Positions 52,687 to 61,157 of a stretch of DNA of 64,000 nucleotides are shown here, in pieces; positions within the stretch are counted from its first letter, which is position 1; each line of letters opens with the position of its first letter. The notes under the pieces were generated by a model. The model had not been told where the DNA came from and did no database searches. It saw only the letters and a list, made by a program, of their open reading frames with translations. Source of the stretch: Oscillospiraceae bacterium (GTDB taxonomy: Bacteria > Bacillota > Clostridia > Oscillospirales > Ruminococcaceae); the NCBI GenBank assembly GCA_018434245.1, contig JAHDPQ010000142.1, positions 1 to 64,000 of the forward strand, read 5' to 3'. Both the position numbers and the translations under genes were made by a program.

Positions 52687-52898
52687 CCCGGGGACAAGCC
52701 AGGCAGTGGCAATCGCCGAAAAGAGCGCATGTTTTTTCGTCCAAGATGGTTTTATTTTTAACAGGGATGTTAAGCAATTGACAAATTTTCACAGTCATTG
52801 GCAGTCATTGGTAGTACAACGGGGTGGACCGGAAGAAAGGGCCGGATGTTGCGGTGTCTTTCTTTCGGCAATCAGCAATCATAACAGGAGGTAAGCAA

Positions 52899-53267
52899 AT
52901 GAAGTCTCTGGAAGAACTGATGGCAATCCGGGAAAAGGCCAGACAGGGAATGGGAATCCGCAACGACAAACACGAGGGCACCCGGGTGGTTGTGGGTATG
53001 GCCACCTGCGGCATTGCTGCCGGGGCCCGGCCGGTCCTTTCGGCTCTGGTGGAAGAAGTAGCCAAGGAAAACCTGGATGTTCAGGTGGGGCAGACCGGCT
53101 GCATCGGCATCTGCCAGTACGAGCCGGTGGTAGAAGTCATAGAGCCGGACAAAGAAAAAGTCACCTATGTCAAGATGACCCCCGAAAAGGCCATCAAGAT
53201 TGTCCACAAGCACCTGATGGGCGGCGAAGTGGTGCAGGAATACACCATTGGCAAGGTTGGCAAGTAA
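52899..53267 (+). CDS. hndB: NAD(P)H-dependent hydrogenase, thioredoxin-like [2Fe-2S] subunit
   Basis: This 122-aa protein with a thioredoxin-like ferredoxin fold has four cluster Cys in MATCGIAAGARP (one), QTGCIGICQYEP (two) and neighbours. HndB-type subunits relay electrons in the bifurcating hydrogenase. ATG 52899 follows AGGAGG; the open frame upstream has no ribosome site. Only three Cys are clearly visible where the family usually has four, so ligand assignment needs an alignment. A 212-bp gap separates it from the ATPase gene. Confidence 0.85.
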   Translation: MKSLEELMAIREKARQGMGIRNDKHEGTRVVVGMATCGIAAGARPVLSALVEEVAKENLDVQVGQTGCIGICQYEPVVEVIEPDKEKVTYVKMTPEKAIKIVHKHLMGGEVVQEYTIGKVGK

Positions 53268-53286
53268 AGAGGAGGAGAGTTAACAG

Positions 53287-55077
53287 ATGGTAAGATCCCA
53301 TATTCTGGTCTGTGGCGGAACCGGATGCACGTCTTCCAATAGTCCGGCCATCATTCGCGCACTGGAAGAACAGCTGAGCAAATCCGGCCTGAGTGATGAG
53401 GTCAAGGTGGTTCAAACCGGATGCTTTGGCTTGTGCGCCTTGGGCCCCATTATGATCGTTTATCCCGAGGGAACCTTTTATTCCATGGTCAAGGTGGGAG
53501 ACATCCCCGAAATCGTTGAGGAGCATCTCCTCAAGGGGCGCATAGTCACCCGTCTGGTTTACGACGAAACCCTGCAGGAAAGCGGGGAGGTTGCCTCTCT
53601 GGACGACACCGGCTTTTACAAAAAACAGATGCGGGTTGCCCTGCGCAACTGTGGCGTTATCGATCCCGAAGACATCAATGAATACATAGCCTACGACGGG
53701 TATCAGGCTCTGGGTAAGGCTTTGACTCAGATGACTCCCGAGCAGGTGATTGAGGAAATCAAGGCTTCCGGGCTCCGGGGCCGTGGCGGTGCAGGCTTCC
53801 CCACCGGGGTGAAGTGGTCCTTTGCGGCGGCCCAGCCCAAGGGGCAGAAGTATGTCTGCTGCAACGCCGACGAAGGTGACCCCGGTGCCTTTATGGACCG
53901 CTCGGTACTGGAAGGCGACCCCCATGCCCTCATCGAGGCCATGGCCATCGCTGGCTATGCCATCGGCGCCAACAAGGGGTATGTCTATGTTCGGGCTGAG
54001 TACCCCATCGCCGTTCACCGCCTGCAGGTCGCCATCAAACAGGCCAAGGAGCTGGGCCTGCTGGGCGAAGGCATCTTTGGCACAGACTTTAGCTTTGATC
54101 TGGAAATCCGGTTGGGAGCAGGCGCCTTTGTTTGCGGCGAGGAAACCGCTCTTATGACCTCCATCGAGGGCAACCGGGGCGAACCCAGACCCCGTCCTCC
54201 CTTCCCGGCGGTCAAGGGCCTGTTCGGCAAGCCCACCGTCCTTAACAATGTGGAAACCTACGCCAATATTCCCCGCATCATTCTGCTGGGAGCCGAGTGG
54301 TTCAGCAAGATCGGCACCGAGAAATCCAAGGGCACCAAGGTGTTTGCTCTGGGCGGAAAGATCACTAACACCGGTCTGGTGGAAGTGCCTATGGGTACCT
54401 CACTGCGGGAAATCGTAGAGGAGATCGGCGGCGGTATTCCTGGCGGCAAGCAGTTTAAGGCAGCCCAAACCGGCGGACCTTCCGGCGGCTGCATACCCGC
54501 CAAGCATCTGGATGTTCCCATCGATTACGACAACCTGATTGCCATTGGCTCCATGATGGGCTCCGGCGGTCTCATCGTCATGGACGAGGACAGCTGCATG
54601 GTAGATATTGCCCGGTTCTTCCTGGACTTTACCGTGGACGAAAGCTGCGGCAAGTGCACTCCCTGCCGGATCGGCACCAAGCGTCTACTGGAAATGCTGG
54701 ACCGCATTACCGAGGGTAACGGCAAGCCCGGTGACATCGAGAAAATGGAAGATTTGTGCCACTACATCAAGGAAAACGCCCTGTGTGGTCTGGGCCAGAC
54801 AGCCCCCAACCCGGTGCTTTCCACCATCCGGTACTTCCGGGAGGAGTACGAGGCTCACATCTACCAAAAGACCTGCCCTGCCAAGGTCTGCAAGAGCCTG
54901 CTCAACTACAACATCATCGCGGAGAAGTGCACCGGCTGCACCCTCTGCTCCAGAGTTTGCCCGGTGGGCGCCATTACGGGCACTGTCAAACATCCGCACG
55001 TCATCGATCACGAAAAGTGCATCAAGTGCGGCGCGTGCATGGAAAAATGCCGCTTCGGCGCGATTGTAAAGGAATAG
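53287..55077 (+). CDS. hndC: NADH-binding NuoF-like hydrogenase subunit
   Basis: This 596-aa flavoprotein oxidises NADH. It has an N-terminal thioredoxin-like [2Fe-2S] domain (CGGTGCTSSN, QTGCFGLCALGP). The NuoF core follows, with GLRGRGGAGFPTGVKW (NADH/FMN), CNADEGDPGAFMDR, an SLBB domain and a [4Fe-4S] site ESCGKCTPCRIG. Two C-terminal ferredoxin clusters (CTGCTLCSRVCP, CIKCGACMEKC) are as in bifurcating enzymes. GGAGGAG precedes ATG. It works with HndB and HndD to couple NADH and ferredoxin oxidation to hydrogen release. Confidence 0.94.
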   Translation: MVRSHILVCGGTGCTSSNSPAIIRALEEQLSKSGLSDEVKVVQTGCFGLCALGPIMIVYPEGTFYSMVKVGDIPEIVEEHLLKGRIVTRLVYDETLQESGEVASLDDTGFYKKQMRVALRNCGVIDPEDINEYIAYDGYQALGKALTQMTPEQVIEEIKASGLRGRGGAGFPTGVKWSFAAAQPKGQKYVCCNADEGDPGAFMDRSVLEGDPHALIEAMAIAGYAIGANKGYVYVRAEYPIAVHRLQVAIKQAKELGLLGEGIFGTDFSFDLEIRLGAGAFVCGEETALMTSIEGNRGEPRPRPPFPAVKGLFGKPTVLNNVETYANIPRIILLGAEWFSKIGTEKSKGTKVFALGGKITNTGLVEVPMGTSLREIVEEIGGGIPGGKQFKAAQTGGPSGGCIPAKHLDVPIDYDNLIAIGSMMGSGGLIVMDEDSCMVDIARFFLDFTVDESCGKCTPCRIGTKRLLEMLDRITEGNGKPGDIEKMEDLCHYIKENALCGLGQTAPNPVLSTIRYFREEYEAHIYQKTCPAKVCKSLLNYNIIAEKCTGCTLCSRVCPVGAITGTVKHPHVIDHEKCIKCGACMEKCRFGAIVKE

Positions 55078-55092
55078 GAGGAATAACCGGTT

Positions 55093-56829
55093 ATGGTGAA
55101 CATGAAGATTAACGGGATGTCCTTGTCGGTGCCGAAGGAAATGACCATTCTGGAAGCCGCTCGCACCGCCAATATCGAAATCCCCACCCTGTGCTACCTC
55201 AAAGAGATCAACCAGATCGGTGCCTGCCGCATCTGCGTGGTAGAGGTAAAGGGAGCCCGCACTCTGGTGGCTGCCTGTACCTATCCCGTGGCCGAGGGCA
55301 TGGAAGTCTGGACCAACACCGAAAAGGTACAAAAGTCCCGCCGTATGACGCTGGAACTGATTCTCTCCAACCATCAGCGCCACTGCCTGAGCTGTATCCG
55401 CAGCGGAAACTGCGAGCTGCAGCGTCTGTGCTGGCTCTTTGGCGTGGACGACGAGCACACCTACGACGGATACAATCCCGAGTACGACTTTGACGATTCC
55501 GCCATGCATATGGTACGCAACAATAACAAGTGCATCCTGTGCCGCCGCTGCGAGGCCGCCTGCGCTCGCCTGCAGAACGTGGGAGTCATCGGCCCCAACG
55601 ACCGTGGATTTGACACTCATATCGGCTGCGCCTTCGACCAGAATCTGGACGAAGTGGCCTGTGTTTCCTGCGGCCAGTGCATTGTGGTCTGCCCCACCGG
55701 CGCCATTCACGAAAAGGATCAGACCCAAAAGGTGTGGGATGCTCTCAACGATCCGGAAAAACATGTTATCGTTCAGACCGCTCCCTCCATCCGGGCCACC
55801 ATCGGCGAAGCCTTTGGCCTCCCCATCGGCACCGATGCCACCGGCAAAATGGTTGCCGCCCTGCGCCGTCTGGGCTTTGACGGTGTGTACGACACCGACT
55901 TTGCCGCCGACATGACCATTATGGAGGAGGCCCACGAGCTGCTGGAGCGGGTGAAAAATGGCGGCACCTTGCCGCTGATTACCTCCTGCTCTCCCGGTTG
56001 GGTCAGCTTCTGCGAGCATTACTATCCCGAGTTTATTCCCAACCTCTCCACCTGCAAGAGTCCCCAGCAGATGTTTGGCGCCATTGCCAAGACATGGTAC
56101 GCCAAAAAGCACAACATCGACCCCAAGAACCTGTTTGTGGTAGGGGTTATGCCCTGTACCGCCAAGAAGTTTGAGGTTAACCGGGAGGACGAAAACGCCG
56201 CCGGTGTGCCCGACTGCGACGTAGCTCTCACCACCCGGGAAATCTCCCGGATGATGAAGCGGGCCGGCTTGGACTTTGTCAACCTCCCCGACGAGGAGTT
56301 TGACGCACCTCTGGGCGAGAGCACCGGTGCCGGAACCATCTTTGGCGCCACCGGCGGTGTGATGGAAGCCGCCCTGCGCACCGCTGTCTACTGGCTGACC
56401 GGAGACGAGGCCTCCCCTGTTGATTTTGTGGAGGTTCGGGGCATGGACGGCATCAAGGAGGCCACCTACAAGGTGGGGGATCTGGAAGTGAACGTGGCCA
56501 TTGCCTCCGGGCTGGGCAACGCCGACCGGCTTCTCAAGCGGGTGAAGAAGGGCGAAAAGAAGTACCACTTCATCGAGATTATGGGCTGCCCCGGCGGATG
56601 CATCAACGGCGGCGGACAGCCGGTTCAGCCGGCCCATATCCGCAACTTTATCGACCTGCGGGCCCTGCGGGCCGCTGTCCTCTACAATCAGGACAAGGGC
56701 AACCAGCTGCGCAAATCCCACGAAAACCCCATGGTGAAGATGCTCTATGATGAGTGGTTCGAGGGCCCCGGCAGCCACAAGGCTCACGAGGCTTTGCACA
56801 CCAGCTACAAGGTGCGCAGCCACTTCTAA
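55093..56829 (+). CDS. hndD: [FeFe] hydrogenase, group A bifurcating type
   Basis: This 578-aa catalytic subunit has an N-terminal [2Fe-2S] (CYLKEINQIGACRICVVEV...C), a His/Cys [4Fe-4S] (HCLSCIRSGNCELQRLC), two ferredoxin clusters and an H-cluster domain. L1 is TSCSPGW, L2 MPCTAKKFE and L3 GCPGGCINGGGQP. TSCSP is a known variant of TSCCP. The chain ends soon after the hydrogenase small-subunit-like tail (MLYDEWFEGPGSHKAHEALHT). AGGAGG precedes ATG, 15 bases after hndC. It makes or uses hydrogen in the cytoplasm. Confidence 0.95.
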   Translation: MVNMKINGMSLSVPKEMTILEAARTANIEIPTLCYLKEINQIGACRICVVEVKGARTLVAACTYPVAEGMEVWTNTEKVQKSRRMTLELILSNHQRHCLSCIRSGNCELQRLCWLFGVDDEHTYDGYNPEYDFDDSAMHMVRNNNKCILCRRCEAACARLQNVGVIGPNDRGFDTHIGCAFDQNLDEVACVSCGQCIVVCPTGAIHEKDQTQKVWDALNDPEKHVIVQTAPSIRATIGEAFGLPIGTDATGKMVAALRRLGFDGVYDTDFAADMTIMEEAHELLERVKNGGTLPLITSCSPGWVSFCEHYYPEFIPNLSTCKSPQQMFGAIAKTWYAKKHNIDPKNLFVVGVMPCTAKKFEVNREDENAAGVPDCDVALTTREISRMMKRAGLDFVNLPDEEFDAPLGESTGAGTIFGATGGVMEAALRTAVYWLTGDEASPVDFVEVRGMDGIKEATYKVGDLEVNVAIASGLGNADRLLKRVKKGEKKYHFIEIMGCPGGCINGGGQPVQPAHIRNFIDLRALRAAVLYNQDKGNQLRKSHENPMVKMLYDEWFEGPGSHKAHEALHTSYKVRSHF

Positions 56830-56842
56830 GCGTTCTGCTATT

Positions 56843-56881
56843 CCTGACAAAGAGGACGCCTGCGGCGTCCTCTTTGTCAGG
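56843..56881. terminator. 18-bp perfect hairpin after hndD
   Basis: CCTGACAAAGAGGACGCC and its exact complement are separated by a 3-base TGC loop. It begins 14 bases after the hndD stop. There is no external T tract, but the 3' arm contains TCTTTG. Confidence 0.75.
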
Positions 56882-56915
56882 TCGAATCATTGGTGGGTGC
56901 GCGGTTTTGCGGATG

Positions 56916-56944
56916 TTGTCACGATGGGGCAATCATACTATAAT
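56916..56944 (+). promoter_or_regulatory. Promoter of the 37-aa membrane peptide gene
   Basis: -35 TTGTCA (56916-56921), a 17-bp spacer and -10 TATAAT (56939-56944). Confidence 0.7.
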
Positions 56945-56991
56945 GCTGTTAATCCCAAATTGTAAAACATGACAGATTGCGGAGGTTGACA

Positions 56992-57105
56992 ATGATGCAT
57001 GGCGATTTGGCCTATGGGCTCACCATCGCAGGTGCCGTTCTGGAATCTGCGTTCTACCTGTTGGGATGTCTGGCATTTATTAAGTATCTGATGCACCGCA
57101 GATGA
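56992..57105 (+). CDS. 37-aa single-helix membrane peptide
   Basis: This small gene starts ATGATG with GGAGG 7 bases upstream, its own good promoter and a terminator. The peptide begins MMHGDLAYGLTIAGAV and its hydrophobic stretch (about 7-31) ends before KYLMHRR, so one helix with a positive cytoplasmic end is likely. No family was recognised. It sits alone between hndD and ackA. The complete small transcription unit is the evidence that it is real. Confidence 0.6.
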   Translation: MMHGDLAYGLTIAGAVLESAFYLLGCLAFIKYLMHRR

Positions 57106-57145
57106 AAAACCCGGCTATTTGTTGACGAATAGCGCAGCTGCATCC

Positions 57146-57176
57146 AAAAAAGGGACGGCAATTGCCGTCCCTTTTC
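57146..57176. terminator. Terminator shared by the 37-aa gene and ackA
   Basis: GGGACGGCAATTGCCGTCCC is a perfect palindrome with A-runs before and T-runs after, so it should work on both strands. Confidence 0.85.
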
Positions 57177-57199
57177 TATGTCAATGATGCTTCGGCTTG

Positions 57200-58396
57200 C
57201 TACAGCCCCGCGACCTCCTTGGTGTCCCGGGCGATGAGCAGTTCTTCGTTGGTGGGGATGACCCAAGTCTGCACCTTGCTGCCCGGCGCAGTGATGAGAG
57301 CTTCTACGCCACGGCAGGCGGCGTTGGCAGCCCTGTCCAAGGTAATGCCCATAAACTCCAGACCTTTGCAGGCGGCTTCCCGGGTTTCGGGGGAGTTTTC
57401 GCCAATACCGCCGGTAAAGACGACAGCGTCCAGCCCGCCCATGGCGGCGGCGTAGGAGCCGATGTATTTCCGCAGCTGATACTGCTGAATATCCAGAGCC
57501 AGCTTGGCGCGCTTGTTGCCTTCCCCAGCGGCCTGCATCAGGTCGCGCTGGTCGCTGGAAACTCCGGAAACCCCGGCGTATCCGCTCTTTTTGTTCATCA
57601 AATCGTCCATCTGCTTGGGGGTCAACCCTTCTTTTTCCATCAGGTAAGTAACGACAGAAGGATCGATGGAGCCACAGCGGGTTCCCATGGTAATACCGGC
57701 CAGAGGGGTAAAGCCCATGGAGGTGTCCACGCTTTTGCCGCCATCGATGGCGGTGATGGAAGAGCCGTTGCCCAGATGGCAGGTGACCACCTTCATTTTA
57801 GAAAGGGGGCAATCCATCAGCTGAGCCAGACGGTCGCTGACATAGCGGTGGCTGGTGCCGTGGAAGCCATAACGGCGAATCTTGTACTTTTCGTACAGCT
57901 CGTAGGGCAGAGAGTAGAGATAGGCATGCTTGGGAATGCTCTGATGGAAGGCGGTGTCAAAAACGGCAACCTGAGGTACCGAAGGATCAAACACTTCCAT
58001 GCAGGCCCGGATGGCCATGATGTTGGCGGGGTTGTGCAGAGGAGCCAGCTCGGAGCAGGTTTCCAGAGCGGAGAGCACATCGTCGCTGACCAGTACCGAG
58101 GAGTTGTACAGCTCGGCACCCTGAACCACACGGTGGCCTACGGCAGAAATTTCCTCCATGCTGGAGATGACGGCCAAATCGCCGGTGGTCAGCAGCTTGA
58201 CCAGCTCCTGAAACGCCTCCATATGAGTGGGGAAGGGAGTTTCGTACTCGGTTACCCCTTTGTCGGTCTTGTGGCTGATGTTGCCGGTCAGGCCGATCCG
58301 CTCGCACAGGCCCTTGGCTAACACGCTCTCCTTCTTCATATCGATGAGCTGATACTTGAGAGAAGAGCTTCCTGCGTTGATTACGAGAATCATCAT
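57200..58396 (-). CDS. ackA: Acetate kinase
   Basis: This 398-aa enzyme converts acetyl phosphate and ADP to acetate and ATP. Family blocks are ILVINAGSSSLKYQL at the start, VAVFDTAFHQSIPKHAYLY, VVTCHLGNGSSITAIDGGKSVDTSMG and VVFTGGIGENS. MM at the N-terminus leaves a 3-base start ambiguity. No phosphotransacetylase gene is next to it. It gives ATP from fermentation alongside the hydrogenase upstream. Confidence 0.97.
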   Translation of the reverse strand: MMILVINAGSSSLKYQLIDMKKESVLAKGLCERIGLTGNISHKTDKGVTEYETPFPTHMEAFQELVKLLTTGDLAVISSMEEISAVGHRVVQGAELYNSSVLVSDDVLSALETCSELAPLHNPANIMAIRACMEVFDPSVPQVAVFDTAFHQSIPKHAYLYSLPYELYEKYKIRRYGFHGTSHRYVSDRLAQLMDCPLSKMKVVTCHLGNGSSITAIDGGKSVDTSMGFTPLAGITMGTRCGSIDPSVVTYLMEKEGLTPKQMDDLMNKKSGYAGVSGVSSDQRDLMQAAGEGNKRAKLALDIQQYQLRKYIGSYAAAMGGLDAVVFTGGIGENSPETREAACKGLEFMGITLDRAANAACRGVEALITAPGSKVQTWVIPTNEELLIARDTKEVAGL

Positions 58397-58478
58397 AAGT
58401 CCTGAATATCCTTTCCTTCTTTAGTCCTTTTGTATCCTGTTCTTTCTTGTGCTTGTCCCAATTAAGTCCAGATTGAAT

Positions 58479-58506
58479 TGACAAGCATGTCGCCCCTACT
58501 ATATTA
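58479..58506 (+). promoter_or_regulatory. Promoter of tmcAL with overlapping inverted repeat
   Basis: -35 TTGACA (58479-58484), a 16-bp spacer and -10 TATATT (58501-58506). CTTGTC...AATT (from 58454) and AATT-GACAAG (to about 58486) form an inverted repeat across the -35. Confidence 0.5.
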
Positions 58507-58556
58507 TTACATTATTCTCAAAACATCAAGCAAAACTGTTACCGGGAGGCGATAAT

Positions 58557-59765
58557 ATGCAGATTGGCGGGGTTGTTGCCGAATTTAATCCCTTTCACAG
58601 CGGCCATGCCGCCTTGGCGGCGTCGGCCCGGGAACAGGGAATCACCCATTTGGTGGCGGTGATGAGCGGAAACTTTGTCCAGCGGGGAGATCTTGCCATC
58701 ACCGAAAAGCGGGTGCGGGCCGCCTGCGCCCTGTCGGCGGGATACGACCTGATTTTGGAGCTTCCGGTGGCCTGGTCCATGGCTCCCGCCCCCACCTTTG
58801 CCCGGGGAGCGGTGGGGATGCTGGCGGCCTGTGGCTGCGTGGAGGCTCTTTGCTTCGGCAGCGAAAGTGGGGATACCCCTCTGCTGGAAGCTTTGGCCGG
58901 GGCGGTGGAGGATCAGCAGGTAGAGCAGGCGCTGCGTCTGTATCTGACACAGGGGGTGACCTTTGCCAAGGCCCGGGAGCTTGCGGTGGAAGAGGTTTAC
59001 GGCAAGGCTCTTGCTGCCCACCTTAAAAGCCCCAACGACTTGTTGGGAGTGGAGTATCTGCGGCAGGCAAGAGCCTTGGGGTGGAATCCCCGGCCTATGG
59101 TAACCCGGCGGCTGGGAGCTTCCCACGATGCCACCGCTCCCTCCGGCAGAATCGCTAGCGCTTCCTGGCTGCGGGCCCATGGGGAAAACCGGGGGCTGCT
59201 GGCCCGGTACATGCCGGCCTCCTGCGCCGCCCTGCTGGACTGTGCCCGGGAGGATGGCCTCTTTCCCGCCCGACTCCAGACTTTGGAAACCGCGATTCTG
59301 GCCCGGCTGCGCAGTCTTGGGCAGGAGAAGCTGGCGGGGCTTCCCGATCTTTCCGAGGGGCTGGAAAACCGCTTCTACACCGCCATTCGCTCGGCAGGGA
59401 GCTTGGAGGAGCTGGCCTTTTCCCTCAAGACCAAACGGTACACCATGGCCCGCATCCGCCGGCTGATTCTCTCCGCCTTTTTGGACCTTGCCCCCGGGGA
59501 TTCGGCGGGAACGCCGCCCTATCTCCACATTCTGGGCTTTAACCAGCGGGGGCGGGAGATTCTGTCCCAAATGGGAAAACACGCCACTCTGCCCTGTCAG
59601 GCCTCCCTGGCCCGCCTGGAAAAGCTGGGGGGCCGCTGCGGAGAAACCGCCCGCCTGGAAAGCAGAACCACCGACCTCTACGGGCTGGCTCTGCCGAAGC
59701 CCCTACCCTGTGGCTACGATTTAATGGCTACCGGAAACTGGAAGCACGGTCCTGGCTGCCGGTAA
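58557..59765 (+). CDS. tmcAL: tRNA(Met) cytidine acetate ligase
   Basis: This 402-aa enzyme has the nucleotidyltransferase HxGH motif (AEFNPFHSGHAALA) and VMSGNFVQRGD near the start. YlbM/TmcAL-family segments LLGVEYLRQARALGWNPRPM and PSGRIASASWLR follow. TmcAL uses ATP and acetate to make N4-acetylcytidine at the wobble base of elongator tRNA-Met. GGGAGG precedes ATG. It is divergent from ackA, so both acetate-using enzymes share one intergenic region, as is common in Firmicutes. Confidence 0.93.
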   Translation: MQIGGVVAEFNPFHSGHAALAASAREQGITHLVAVMSGNFVQRGDLAITEKRVRAACALSAGYDLILELPVAWSMAPAPTFARGAVGMLAACGCVEALCFGSESGDTPLLEALAGAVEDQQVEQALRLYLTQGVTFAKARELAVEEVYGKALAAHLKSPNDLLGVEYLRQARALGWNPRPMVTRRLGASHDATAPSGRIASASWLRAHGENRGLLARYMPASCAALLDCAREDGLFPARLQTLETAILARLRSLGQEKLAGLPDLSEGLENRFYTAIRSAGSLEELAFSLKTKRYTMARIRRLILSAFLDLAPGDSAGTPPYLHILGFNQRGREILSQMGKHATLPCQASLARLEKLGGRCGETARLESRTTDLYGLALPKPLPCGYDLMATGNWKHGPGCR

Positions 59766-59783
59766 GGCTGTTTCGGTAAATTT

Positions 59784-59815
59784 AAAAAGCGGCCCTTCCA
59801 AAGGGTCGCCTTTTT
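59784..59815. terminator. Terminator of tmcAL
   Basis: AAAAAGCGgCCCTT pairs with AAGGGtCGCCTTTTT, a stem of about 13 bp with a mismatch, ending in TTTTT. Confidence 0.75.
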
Positions 59816-59863
59816 CTATAGAGCATCGAATGTTTTAGGGGCAAAGTCGCTTGCCTTAGAGAG

Positions 59864-60244
59864 CTAGGCTTTATCGTTAGGGCCGACTTTTTTATACTCC
59901 TTAGGCAGGAGCTTTCCGCAGTGGGGACAGGTGCAGACCTCTGGTTCCGAAGGTTGGGGCCAGTTGAGGTGAATGTCCTTAAGGTCGGTTGGCTGCTGCT
60001 GGGGCGGCACGGCAGGGAATGCTTTAGGCGGTTCTTGTGGGGAAGGCGGCGGGTCAGGCAGTTGCTCTGCCTTGGATTGCAGGTGCTGGGCAGGGGTAAA
60101 CACACCCCAGAACATGTGGCCGATTTCTTCGTTGCAGGCGGGGCAGCGGGCATCGTACTCGATGATGGCGTTATCAAATTTTTTTACGTTCTTTTTGATC
60201 AAATGGTTTTCCTGCAGATAGACATTGCAGTTGGGGCAAAACAT
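59864..60244 (-). CDS. Small protein with two zinc-binding Cys pairs at each end
   Basis: This 126-aa protein starts at MFCPNCNVYL behind GGGAGG. The N-terminus has CPNC and CPACNEE (about 3-40). A Pro/Gln-rich linker (about 60-95) follows, then CTCPHCGKLLPKEY near the end. No membrane segment is seen. It is a zinc-ribbon-type protein of unknown role, unrelated by layout to the ribbon cluster at 3.5-8.4 kb. Confidence 0.6.
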   Translation of the reverse strand: MFCPNCNVYLQENHLIKKNVKKFDNAIIEYDARCPACNEEIGHMFWGVFTPAQHLQSKAEQLPDPPPSPQEPPKAFPAVPPQQQPTDLKDIHLNWPQPSEPEVCTCPHCGKLLPKEYKKVGPNDKA

Positions 60245-60401
60245 ACTCAGGCCTCCCATAACATTGCTGATCTCTATTATAGTGGAGAACGGGGCAAAAG
60301 AAAAGAGAAATGATGGACACGATTCTTTTTGCTTAAGGCATGAAAAAAGTTCCTTTTGCGCATACTATCTACAGAGTATGCCAAGGAAAGGAAACGGTGC
60401 A

Positions 60402-61100
60402 ATGCCCCTGATTCTGCTGGAGGATGTGCAAAAAATTTACAATCCCGGCCCGGGGGAAGTGCGTGCCCTGGACGGTGTCAGTCTTAGGATTGAGGCGGGG
60501 GAGCTGGTGGCGGTGATTGGCCAGAGCGGCTCGGGAAAATCCACCCTGATGAATATGATGGGCTGTCTGGATATGCCTACAGCGGGACGCTACCTTCTGG
60601 ACGGGCAGGAGGTGGGCTCTCTGTGTGACGATGTGCTTTCTAAAATACGCAACCACAGCATTGGGTTTATCTTTCAGGGCTTTAACCTGATTCCCAGCCT
60701 GACCGCATTGGAAAACGTGGAACTTCCCCTTCTGTACCGGGGCATTGGCCGGGAAAGCCGCCGCCTGATGGCTCTGGAGGCCTTGAACCGGGTGGGGCTC
60801 ACCGCCCGAAGCCACCACCGGCCTTCCCAGATGTCGGGGGGGCAGCAGCAGCGAACCGCCATTGCCCGGGCCATCGCCGCAAGGCCCCCCATCATTCTGG
60901 CCGACGAGCCCACCGGCAATCTGGACAGCACCTCGGGGACCGAGATCATGGGGATTTTGCAGGAACTGAATCAGGAGGGCAAAACCGTGGTGCTGATCAC
61001 CCACGACAGCGAGGTGGCCGCTCAGGCCGGGCGGGTGGTGCGGATTCACGACGGCCGACTGGCCCAGGACAGCGCCATCCCCGCCAAAAAAGCCCGGTAA
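60402..61100 (+). CDS. MacB/LolD-type ABC transporter ATPase, no permease nearby
   Basis: This 232-aa ATPase shows Walker [11 protein letters not shown]-loop [21 protein letters not shown], signature [16 protein letters not shown], Walker [13 protein letters not shown] and switch His in [10 protein letters not shown]. These mark the MacB/LolD family, which normally works with an FtsX-like permease. None is linked: a terminator follows and the next gene is on the other strand. ATG 60402 is chosen for AAGGAAAGG; an in-frame ATG at 60378 is possible. Confidence 0.88.
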   Translation: MPLILLEDVQKIYNPGPGEVRALDGVSLRIEAGELVAVIGQSGSGKSTLMNMMGCLDMPTAGRYLLDGQEVGSLCDDVLSKIRNHSIGFIFQGFNLIPSLTALENVELPLLYRGIGRESRRLMALEALNRVGLTARSHHRPSQMSGGQQQRTAIARAIAARPPIILADEPTGNLDSTSGTEIMGILQELNQEGKTVVLITHDSEVAAQAGRVVRIHDGRLAQDSAIPAKKAR

Positions 61101-61106
61101 TCAAAG

Positions 61107-61139
61107 AAGGGTCTGCTCCCGTTGGAAAGCAGACCCTTT
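61107..61139. terminator. Terminator between the ABC ATPase and tlpA-like genes
   Basis: AAGGGTCTGCT pairs with AGCAGACCCTT (11 bp), with T tracts on both strands. Confidence 0.8.
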
Positions 61140-61157
61140 GATATTGGAAAAGGAGAT

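Noticed and set aside
52776..52793. Rex operator before hndB
   Set aside because: The right half TTTTCACA resembles a Rex half-site, but the left half does not match and the spacing is off by one.
54685..56850. A 721-codon - strand open frame opposite hndC/hndD
   Set aside because: It is a GC-driven shadow of two clear hydrogenase genes, with low-complexity His/Gly-rich content.
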